In this document: positions 52,950 to 59,384 of the stretch, one piece after another
How positions within the stretch are numbered: position 1 is the first letter of the stretch
Layout: each line of letters begins with the position of its first letter
Assembly: GCA_903898785.1 (NCBI GenBank)
Contig: CAIUGU010000154.1
Location: 1-59,384, forward strand
Length of the DNA stretch: 59,384 nt
Direction of reading: 5' to 3'
Origin: an uncultured Pseudomonadota bacterium
GTDB lineage: Bacteria > Pseudomonadota > Gammaproteobacteria > Steroidobacterales > Steroidobacteraceae
Program-made: the position numbers and the translations under genes
Notes under the pieces: model-generated
What the model saw: the letters and a program-made list of their open reading frames with translations, nothing else
Databases searched by the model: none
What the model was told of the DNA's origin: nothing

Positions 52950-55169
52950 ATGGACGGGTACCTGAGCATCGCGATCGATACGCCGTTGCGGCGGTTGTTC
53001 GACTACCGTCCGCCGGAAGGGATGGCTGCCGGGAGCCTGGTTCCAGGGCAACGGCTCTGGGTGCCGTTCGGCAAGCGCCGGACGATCGGGATCCTGGTGG
53101 GACATCAACGGCAGACTTCGCTCGCAGAGCACAAGGTTCGTCGAGCGTTCGAGCTCATCGACACCGACCCGGTGTTCGACAAGGTCCTGCTGGACCTGCT
53201 GCTCTGGTCGGCCGACTACTACAGGCACCCTGTCGGCGAGGTGCTTGCTGCGGCCCTGCCAGGTGCCCTCAGAAAAGGGGCGGGCGTGGAGTCCATCGAA
53301 CGAAGCTGGCTGCTGACACCTGCAGGTCAGCAAGAGGCGGAGTCCTTGATCAGCCCGCGTGCCACCCGTCTGCTCGCGCTCGTGCGGACATTGCGGGAGT
53401 CTGGCTCGGACGCCGGCATGACCGCGGAAGCATTGGACGTCGCGCTGCCTGGCTGGCGGGACGCTGCCCGCAACCTGATCGACCGGGGAATGGTGCAGCA
53501 GGTTGAACGACGACCCAGCAAGAACAGCGCACAGACAGGTGTCAGGCTACAGGGTCCTGAACTGGGCGAGGCACAACGGGCAGCGATCGCAAGCATCGAG
53601 GCTAACCTGAACGGGTTTGCGACTCTGCTGCTGGATGGCGTCACCGGCAGCGGCAAGACCGAGGTCTACCTGAGTGCGATCGAAACCGTCCTCGCCACGG
53701 GGAAGCAGGCACTGGTACTGGTCCCCGAGATTGCACTGACGCCGCAACTGACCCAGCGATTCGCCGATCGCTTCGCTGCACCGCTGGCCGTGCTGCATTC
53801 CTCGCTCACGGATGCGGAGCGGCTTGCCGCCTGGCGCAGCGCGAAGAGCGGAGCGGCAGGAATCGTCATCGGCACTCGCTCCGCCGTCTTCGCGCCGCTC
53901 GCGCGCCCTGGCCTCATCGTCGTCGATGAGGAACATGATGCGTCCTACAAGCAGCAGGAGGGCTTCCGGTATTCCGGGCGCGATCTCGCCATTGCCCGCG
54001 CGCAGCGGCACGGCGTTCCTGTCGTCCTGGGGTCGGCGACGCCGTCGCTGGAAAGCCTCGCAAGGTTGGCGCGCCCTGGTGCTCGCGCCCCGAGCGGACA
54101 TCTTGTGTTGCCACAACGAGCAGGCGCTGCAACGGCGCCGCGAATGGGCGTGATCGACCTGCGCCAGCACGCCGCAAACCAGGGGCTGTCGACACCGGCC
54201 ATGCTGGCCATGCGCCGTCATCTCGATGCCGGCGGGCAGGTGCTGCTGTACCTGAACCGTCGCGGCTACGCGCCCGCGCTGTTCTGCCCGGGCTGCGGTT
54301 GGGCTGCTCCGTGTCCGAGCTGCGATGCGCGGCTGACAGTGCACCGGCAAGACAACAAGCTGGTCTGCCATCACTGTGCGCGGGAACAGCCTATTCCCGC
54401 AGCCTGCCCGGTGTGCCAGGCCCCGACGAAGCCGGTGGGCCAGGGCACCGAACGCATCGAGGAATCCCTCGGCGCCATCTTTCCAGGCGTGCCACTGGTC
54501 CGCATCGATCGCGACAGCACCCGGCGCAAGGGCGAGCTCGACGCCGCGATGGAGCGGATCCACAGCGGCGCCGCGCGTATCCTCGTCGGTACGCAGATGC
54601 TCACGAAAGGCCATCACTTTCCCGACGTCACGCTGGTGATCGTCATGAATGCCGACCAGGGACTGTTCAGCACGGACTTCCGCGCGAGCGAGCGCCTTGC
54701 ACAGAGCATCATCCAGGTTGCAGGACGTGCGGGGCGCGCCTCCCGTCCTGGCGAAGTCCTGATCCAGACGGAGTACCCCGACCATCCTCTCCTGCAGCAA
54801 CTTCTAGCCGGCGGCTACGGCGCATTCGCAACGGCGGCGCTCAAGGAGCGAGAGGCTGCCGGGTGGCCGCCGTTCAGCAGGCTGGCGCTGATTCGCGCAG
54901 AAGCGACCACGGAGGAACCTCCGATGCGATTCCTGGCGGCGGCCCGACGGATCGCATTGCCCGTCGGGCGCAAGGTGTCTCTACTGGGTCCGGCACCGGC
55001 GCCGATGCAACGCCGCGGCGATCGCTACCGTGCGCAGCTGCTGCTGCAGGCAGGAACCCCGTCGCCGTTGCAGATGTTCCTTGCAGCGTGGATCACGCAG
55101 CTCGAGGACCTGCCGGAATCCCGCAAGGTGCGCTGGTCCGTGGATGTGGATCCACTCGAACTGTTCTGA
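52950..55169 (+). CDS. priA: Primosomal replication restart helicase PriA
   Basis: A 739-residue DEAH-type helicase that reloads DnaB at stalled forks. The N-terminal DNA-binding domain begins YLSIAIDTPLRRLFDYRPP. Walker A is GVTGSGKTEVYL, Walker B VVDEEHDASYKQ. Eight Cys of the zinc region are visible: CPGCG, CPSC, CHHC and CPVC. Start ATG 52950 is preferred; TTG 52941 is just upstream. Upstream lies the DnaA-box cluster. argS follows 86 bases later. Confidence 0.96.
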   Translation: MDGYLSIAIDTPLRRLFDYRPPEGMAAGSLVPGQRLWVPFGKRRTIGILVGHQRQTSLAEHKVRRAFELIDTDPVFDKVLLDLLLWSADYYRHPVGEVLAAALPGALRKGAGVESIERSWLLTPAGQQEAESLISPRATRLLALVRTLRESGSDAGMTAEALDVALPGWRDAARNLIDRGMVQQVERRPSKNSAQTGVRLQGPELGEAQRAAIASIEANLNGFATLLLDGVTGSGKTEVYLSAIETVLATGKQALVLVPEIALTPQLTQRFADRFAAPLAVLHSSLTDAERLAAWRSAKSGAAGIVIGTRSAVFAPLARPGLIVVDEEHDASYKQQEGFRYSGRDLAIARAQRHGVPVVLGSATPSLESLARLARPGARAPSGHLVLPQRAGAATAPRMGVIDLRQHAANQGLSTPAMLAMRRHLDAGGQVLLYLNRRGYAPALFCPGCGWAAPCPSCDARLTVHRQDNKLVCHHCAREQPIPAACPVCQAPTKPVGQGTERIEESLGAIFPGVPLVRIDRDSTRRKGELDAAMERIHSGAARILVGTQMLTKGHHFPDVTLVIVMNADQGLFSTDFRASERLAQSIIQVAGRAGRASRPGEVLIQTEYPDHPLLQQLLAGGYGAFATAALKEREAAGWPPFSRLALIRAEATTEEPPMRFLAAARRIALPVGRKVSLLGPAPAPMQRRGDRYRAQLLLQAGTPSPLQMFLAAWITQLEDLPESRKVRWSVDVDPLELF

Positions 55170-55255
55170 CCGCAGCTGCACCGCTCCGCGTATCGCAGCT
55201 GAACCGGGCGTAGCGTAGACTTGCAGGTCGTTGATTTCTTTTCCAAGGCCAGAAC

Positions 55256-56941
55256 TTGAAGCAGCAGATTTCCCGACTTGTCGCCGACGCCGTGGCGTCC
55301 CTGCCTGCAGGCACGTTGCCCGAGGGTTTCGCGGTGCCGGACGTGGACCTGGAGCGGACACGGGATGCCGCCCATGGCGATTTTGCGACCAGCATCTCGC
55401 TCAAGCTGGCGAAGGCCGCGAAGCGCAAACCTCGCGAGCTCGCGGAGCTGCTCGTCAAGAACCTGCCCGTCAGCGCCCTGGTGGATCGTGTCGAGATCGC
55501 GGGCCCCGGATTCATCAACTTCCATCTGTCGCCCGATGCGTATGCACAGGAGCTCTCGCGGATCCTCGAACTGAAATCCGCCTATGGCCGCAGCCATCTG
55601 GGAGGCGGCGCGCGCACCGTGGTCGAGTTCGTCTCCGCCAATCCGACCGGGCCACTGCATGTCGGTCACGGGCGCCAGGCGGCGCTCGGTGATTCGCTGG
55701 CAGCGCTGCTGCAGTCGCAGGGCTACGCGGTCACGCGCGAGTTCTACTACAACGATGCCGGCGTGCAGATCCACAACCTGGCCCTGTCCGTGCAGGCTCG
55801 CGCGATCGGCATCAAACCCGGCGAATCGGGCTGGCCGGAATCCGCTTACAACGGCGAATACATCGAGGACATCGCCGTCGACTTCCTCGCACGCAAGTCG
55901 GTGAGTGCCGACGACACCACGGTCACCGGCAGCGGCGACGTCGAAGACCTCGACGCCATCCGCCGCTTCGCAGTGGCCTACCTCCGCCGCGAACAGGACC
56001 TCGACCTGCAGAAGTTCGGGGTGGCCTTTGACGTCTACTACCTCGAATCCAGCCTGTACGGCGACGGCAAGGTCGACGAGACGGTTCGCGGCCTGGTCGC
56101 GAGCGGGAGGACCTACGAACAGGAAGGCGCGCTGTGGCTCAAGACCACGGACTACGGCGACGACAAGGATCGCGTGATGCGCAAGTCCGACGGGACTTAC
56201 ACGTATTTCGTGCCGGACGTCGCGTACCACGTGACCAAGTGGGAACGCGGCTTCATGAAGGCGATCAACATCCAGGGGACCGATCACCACGGCACGATCG
56301 CGCGGGTCCGCGCGGGACTGCAGGCACTCAACGTCGGCATTCCGACGGGCTATCCAGACTACATCCTGCACAAGATGGTGCGTGTCATGCGCGGCGGCGA
56401 AGAGGTCAAGATCTCCAAGCGCGCAGGCTCCTATGTGACCGTGCGGGACCTGATCGAGTGGGTGGGCCGGGACGCCGTGCGGTTCTTCCTGATCCTGCGC
56501 AAGGCCGACACGGAATTCGTGTTCGACATCGACCTCGCGCTGGCGCAGAGCGAGGAGAACCCCGTGTACTACGTGCAGTACGCCCATGCCCGGGTTCGCA
56601 GCGTGTTTCGCCAGCTGGTCGAGAAGGGGCTGGGGTTCTCGCCCGGTTTCCAGCCGGGGGCGCTGGCGCAGCTTGCCGATCCCCACGAGAAGGCCCTCAT
56701 TCGCCGCCTCACGTTCTTTCCCGAGCTGCTCGAAACGGCGGCGCTGGCGCTCGAGCCGCACCAGGTTGCCCATTACCTGAAGGAACTGGCGGGCGAGTTC
56801 CATACTTACTACAACGCTACGAAGTTCCTCGTGGAGGAGCCGGCCCTGCGCAACGCTCGCCTGAACCTCGTCGAGGCGGCGAGGCAGGTCCTCGAAAACG
56901 GCTTGACGCTACTCGGCGTGACGGCGCCGGATACAATGTAA
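55256..56941 (+). CDS. argS: Arginyl-tRNA synthetase
   Basis: Charges tRNA(Arg) in the cytoplasm. The 561-residue class I synthetase has the N-terminal Arg_tRNA_synt_N domain, the HIGH-like motif HVGHG in [15 protein letters not shown], the KMSKS-like sequence KISKRAG, and a C-terminal anticodon-binding helical domain ([14 protein letters not shown]). TTG 55256 is the likely start, with AAGG about nine bases upstream. The SPOR gene starts two bases after its stop. Confidence 0.96.
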   Translation: MKQQISRLVADAVASLPAGTLPEGFAVPDVDLERTRDAAHGDFATSISLKLAKAAKRKPRELAELLVKNLPVSALVDRVEIAGPGFINFHLSPDAYAQELSRILELKSAYGRSHLGGGARTVVEFVSANPTGPLHVGHGRQAALGDSLAALLQSQGYAVTREFYYNDAGVQIHNLALSVQARAIGIKPGESGWPESAYNGEYIEDIAVDFLARKSVSADDTTVTGSGDVEDLDAIRRFAVAYLRREQDLDLQKFGVAFDVYYLESSLYGDGKVDETVRGLVASGRTYEQEGALWLKTTDYGDDKDRVMRKSDGTYTYFVPDVAYHVTKWERGFMKAINIQGTDHHGTIARVRAGLQALNVGIPTGYPDYILHKMVRVMRGGEEVKISKRAGSYVTVRDLIEWVGRDAVRFFLILRKADTEFVFDIDLALAQSEENPVYYVQYAHARVRSVFRQLVEKGLGFSPGFQPGALAQLADPHEKALIRRLTFFPELLETAALALEPHQVAHYLKELAGEFHTYYNATKFLVEEPALRNARLNLVEAARQVLENGLTLLGVTAPDTM

Positions 56942-56943
56942 CG

Positions 56944-57507
56944 ATGACCAGGGACTACAAGCACGCGCGCGGCAGGCAGGGGGCGCTGGAGTTCTCCGGC
57001 GGTGTCGGGCTTGTCGTAGGCCTGATCCTCGGCCTGGGCGTCGCCGCGGGCATCTATGTGCATGATCGCCGGGAAGGCGTAGTGCCGCCTGCAGCCGTGC
57101 CGATGGCTGCCGATGACGGGCAGCCGGCCGACAAGCCCGCTCCGGCTTCACAGACGGCGGATTCCGAGACGCAACTCGACTTCTACGAGATGCTGCCGAA
57201 GTTCGAAGTGGTCATCCCGGAACGCGAGAAGGATGTCCGCCCGAACGGACCCGCCTTGCCGGTCGACAAGCCTGGCGCCTACATCCTGCAGGCCGGTTCC
57301 TTCCGCAACGCCGGTGATGCCGAGAAGATGCGCGCGGTTCTCGCCCTGCAGGGCATCGAGTCGAAGGTGCAGAAGGTCGCGGTCGACAGCGACACCTGGC
57401 ATCGGGTCCGCATCGGGCCGGTGACCAACCTCAAGTCGCTGGACGAAACGCGGCGCAAGTTGCGCGAGGCCCAGATCGACGCACTGGTCATACGCGTCGG
57501 CGAATAG
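56944..57507 (+). CDS. SPOR-domain cell-division protein, FtsN-like
   Basis: A 187-residue bitopic inner-membrane protein. The short cytoplasmic N-terminus is basic, the helix runs about 17-40 (GGVGLVVGLILGLGVAAGIYV), a Pro/Ala-rich linker follows, and the last 75 residues form the peptidoglycan-binding SPOR repeat (AYILQAGSFRNAGDAEKM ... HRVRIGPVTN). It binds denuded glycan at the septum. Immediate location after argS matches the usual gammaproteobacterial arrangement. Confidence 0.9.
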   Translation: MTRDYKHARGRQGALEFSGGVGLVVGLILGLGVAAGIYVHDRREGVVPPAAVPMAADDGQPADKPAPASQTADSETQLDFYEMLPKFEVVIPEREKDVRPNGPALPVDKPGAYILQAGSFRNAGDAEKMRAVLALQGIESKVQKVAVDSDTWHRVRIGPVTNLKSLDETRRKLREAQIDALVIRVGE

Positions 57508-57524
57508 GGCGCACGCGCGCGAGG

Positions 57525-58892
57525 TCAGTCGTCGGGCGACTGCCTGAAATCCACGCCGAGCAACCGCAGCTTCCGGTAAAGGTGCGTGCGCTCCATGCCG
57601 ACCCGCTTGGCGAGCTGTCCCACCTTGCCGTTGCAGAGAATCAGCTGCTGCTGCAGGTAAGCACGCTCGAACTGTTCGCGGGCTTCCCTCAAGGGCAGTG
57701 CCAGCAGGTCCTGCTTCACGAGTGGCTCGCTGGAAAGAGTCCGGGCCGCCAGTTCCCGCTCCACTTCTTCGAGGCCGATTTCCTCGGGCCCGCCAAGAAT
57801 CAGCAGGCGCTTGACGAGGTTCCTGAGCTCGCTGACGTTTCCCGGCCAGGGATAGTTGCGCAGCCGGTTCTGCGCGGCGACGCCGAAGCGGCGGAACTGC
57901 AGTTGCTCGTCATCGACGAGACGGTCGACGTAGTACCGCAGCAGGTCCGGCACGTCCTCGGAGTAGTCACGCAGCGGCGGGATGTGCAGCTTGATGACAT
58001 TGAGGTGCGAGAGCAGGTCTACGCGCACGGATCCGGAATCGCCTGCCTGGTCGATGCCGGGGCGCGCGGAACAGATCAGCCGCACATCGAGGGGGACCGC
58101 ACGTTGGCCGCCCACCCTGAGGAAGGAACGGGACTCGAGGTCCGCCAGCAACAGGCGCTGCACGGCCGGCGACAGGTCCTCAAGACCGTTGACGAACAGG
58201 ACGCCGCCATTGGCCTGTTCCAGCAACCCGGTGCGCACACCATCGGCATTCTCCGATCCGTGCATCAGGGCAGTGGCGTGTTCGTCACCTACGCCAGCGC
58301 CGATGATCGTGACGAACGGACCGGTGGCCCGCTTCGACAGCGAATGCAGGTAGCGCGCAAACGCCTCGCGTCCCGTCCCGGGTTCGCCGATGATGAGGAC
58401 CGAGGCGTCATGCGGAGCAACCTGGTGGACCTGCTCGCGCAGGGCCTGCATGACCCTGCTCTTGCCCACCGGAGCCACGACCGGTGCCGACAAGGCACGC
58501 GGAACGTGGCGCTTGTACTTGCCGGACTCCAGCGCACGCTCGACGGTTCGCAGCAGCTTCGCCAGCGACAGCGGCTTCTCGATGAAATCGTAGGCTCCGA
58601 GGCGTGTTGCCTCGACCGCCGTTTCGACGCTGCCATGACCCGACATCATCACGACGGGACAGGGCAGGCCCGAGGAGGACTGTGCCCACTCGCGCAACAG
58701 CGTGATGCCGTCGGTATCGGGCATCCAGATATCGAGCAGGATCAGGTCAGGTTCGTGCTTCGCCCGTCGCGATCGCGCTTCTGCAGCGTCCGCCGCCGAT
58801 TCGACGTCGAAGCCTTCGTCCGCCAGGATTTCCTGCAGCAGGCCGCGGATTTCCGATTCGTCGTCCACCACCAGGATTCGTGGCCCACTCAT
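57525..58892 (-). CDS. ntrX: NtrX-like response regulator with a degenerate AAA+ domain
   Basis: A 455-residue NtrC-family regulator. The receiver domain has phospho-Asp54 in ILLDIWMP and Lys in FIEKPLSL. The central AAA+ domain lacks key parts: the Walker A sequence reads GEPGTGRE, with Arg175 for the Lys; Walker B has FVNG in place of a D-E pair (N235-G236); there is no GAFTGA loop; sensor I reads CSARPG rather than ATN. The C-terminal Fis-type HTH ([22 protein letters not shown]) is intact. Start ATG 58892 overlaps the NtrY-like kinase stop by four bases, indicating a TCS operon. It should act as a DNA-binding regulator rather than a sigma-54 ATPase activator. Confidence 0.88.
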   Translation of the reverse strand: MSGPRILVVDDESEIRGLLQEILADEGFDVESAADAAEARSRRAKHEPDLILLDIWMPDTDGITLLREWAQSSSGLPCPVVMMSGHGSVETAVEATRLGAYDFIEKPLSLAKLLRTVERALESGKYKRHVPRALSAPVVAPVGKSRVMQALREQVHQVAPHDASVLIIGEPGTGREAFARYLHSLSKRATGPFVTIIGAGVGDEHATALMHGSENADGVRTGLLEQANGGVLFVNGLEDLSPAVQRLLLADLESRSFLRVGGQRAVPLDVRLICSARPGIDQAGDSGSVRVDLLSHLNVIKLHIPPLRDYSEDVPDLLRYYVDRLVDDEQLQFRRFGVAAQNRLRNYPWPGNVSELRNLVKRLLILGGPEEIGLEEVERELAARTLSSEPLVKQDLLALPLREAREQFERAYLQQQLILCNGKVGQLAKRVGMERTHLYRKLRLLGVDFRQSPDD

Positions 58893-59384
58893 GCGCGTTC
58901 CCTTCTGGTTTCACTGTAGCGTGGCTCGCGCGCCAGCAAGGCGGCACGCGTGGCTTCGGTCAGAGGCAGCTCGATCCGTACCCGGGCACCGCCTTCGCGG
59001 CGGTTCTCGGCCTCGATGCGGCCGCCGTGTTCCTCGACGATCTTCTTGACGATGGCGAGGCCGAGCCCCGTGCCCCGGGTCTTGCTGGTGACGTACGGAT
59101 CGAACACTTGCCCGATGAGGTCGGGTTGAAAGCCGGGGCCCGTGTCTTCGACGACGATTTCCGCGAGCTCGAGAGGCGGACGCGACAGGCCGTGGGTCCG
59201 GATCGTGATCTCCGCGCCGGCCTGGCCTTCGAGTGCCTCTACTGCGTTCGTCAGCAGGTTGTGCAGGATCTGCCTGACGCGACCGCGATCAGCTTCGATC
59301 TCCGGCAGGGCGGCGTCGAGGTCCAGCAGCAACCGCCGCTGCGAATCCTGCGAGCGATAGAGATCGACGACTTCCGTGACGAGC
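58889..59384 (-). CDS. ntrY: NtrY-like sensor histidine kinase, C-terminal part
   Basis: The frame is open to the right edge of the window, so the N-terminus with the sensor, HAMP and phospho-His parts is missing. The C-terminal ATP-binding domain is complete: N-box [11 protein letters not shown]1 box [10 protein letters not shown]-box [13 protein letters not shown]2 box [12 protein letters not shown]. The [11 protein letters not shown] form is typical of NtrY. Coupled to the NtrX-like gene by a four-base overlap. The kinase probably phosphorylates that regulator. Confidence 0.9.
   Translation of the reverse strand, partial: LVTEVVDLYRSQDSQRRLLLDLDAALPEIEADRGRVRQILHNLLTNAVEALEGQAGAEITIRTHGLSRPPLELAEIVVEDTGPGFQPDLIGQVFDPYVTSKTRGTGLGLAIVKKIVEEHGGRIEAENRREGGARVRIELPLTEATRAALLAREPRYSETRRERA

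Noticed and set aside
56134-56943. Upstream extension of the SPOR protein frame
   Set aside because: It overlaps argS in another frame; the real start at 56944 follows the argS stop and gives a normal N-terminus.

Overview
The window is a high-GC chromosomal segment that most resembles a free-living gammaproteobacterium of the Steroidobacterales/Nevskiales/Xanthomonadales type. The indicators are a cbb3 oxidase operon, a class I PHA synthase, the order priA-argS-SPOR protein, a PEP-CTERM protein together with a GlyGly-CTERM protein, and an ECF sigma/DUF3619/DUF3106 operon. The taxonomic placement is inference; no rRNA, tRNA, IS element, prophage or CRISPR array was seen.

Layout. 1-8.3 kb: a Ser/Gly-rich lipoprotein cut by the window edge, a second lipoprotein, an MFS exporter, ilvA, a Tat-exported class V aminotransferase, a small membrane protein, an alpha/beta hydrolase-fold protein without its nucleophile serine, and a Blc lipocalin. 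8.4-11 kb: acetolactate synthase, with the large-subunit gene ilvB and the small-subunit gene ilvN transcribed divergently. 11-17.2 kb: an outer-membrane D15-like barrel, a quinone oxidoreductase, a PII protein, phaC and a methyltransferase. 17.3-20.1 kb: a secreted M12-type metalloprotease with a GlyGly-CTERM tail, and cbpA.

20.1-29.6 kb: one long minus-strand operon for cytochrome cbb3 oxidase and its assembly, ordered ccoN-ccoO-ccoQ-ccoP-98-aa protein-ccoG-ccoH-ccoI-ccoS-SafE-like-fixJ-like. It joins the oxidase, its copper-supply factors and a FixJ-type regulator. A REC-PAS-GGDEF-EAL protein diverges from ccoN, and two more GGDEF proteins flank gshA, so three cyclic-di-GMP genes lie within about 6.4 kb.

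36-49 kb: two tandem DUF885 lipoproteins, a thiolase, a YbaK-type deacylase, a GNAT protein, a PEP-CTERM protein with an excellent sigma-54 promoter, ferrochelatase, a VOC protein, an acetyl-CoA hydrolase/transferase and a small outer-membrane barrel. 48.8-52.5 kb: a minus-strand block with a 5'-3' exonuclease, an HNH endonuclease and the ECF sigma operon. 52.5-52.95 kb: an AT-rich stretch followed by three DnaA boxes just upstream of priA. 53-57.5 kb: priA, argS and a SPOR protein. The end holds an NtrX-like regulator whose AAA+ domain has lost its ATPase and sigma-54 contact motifs, and the C-terminal part of its NtrY-like kinase.

The most interesting signals are the divergent ilvB/ilvN pair, the sigma-54/CRP-like control region of the PEP-CTERM gene, the degenerate NtrX, the DnaA-box cluster at priA, and the alpha/beta hydrolase with Gln at the nucleophile position. 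I found no clearly new multi-gene system.
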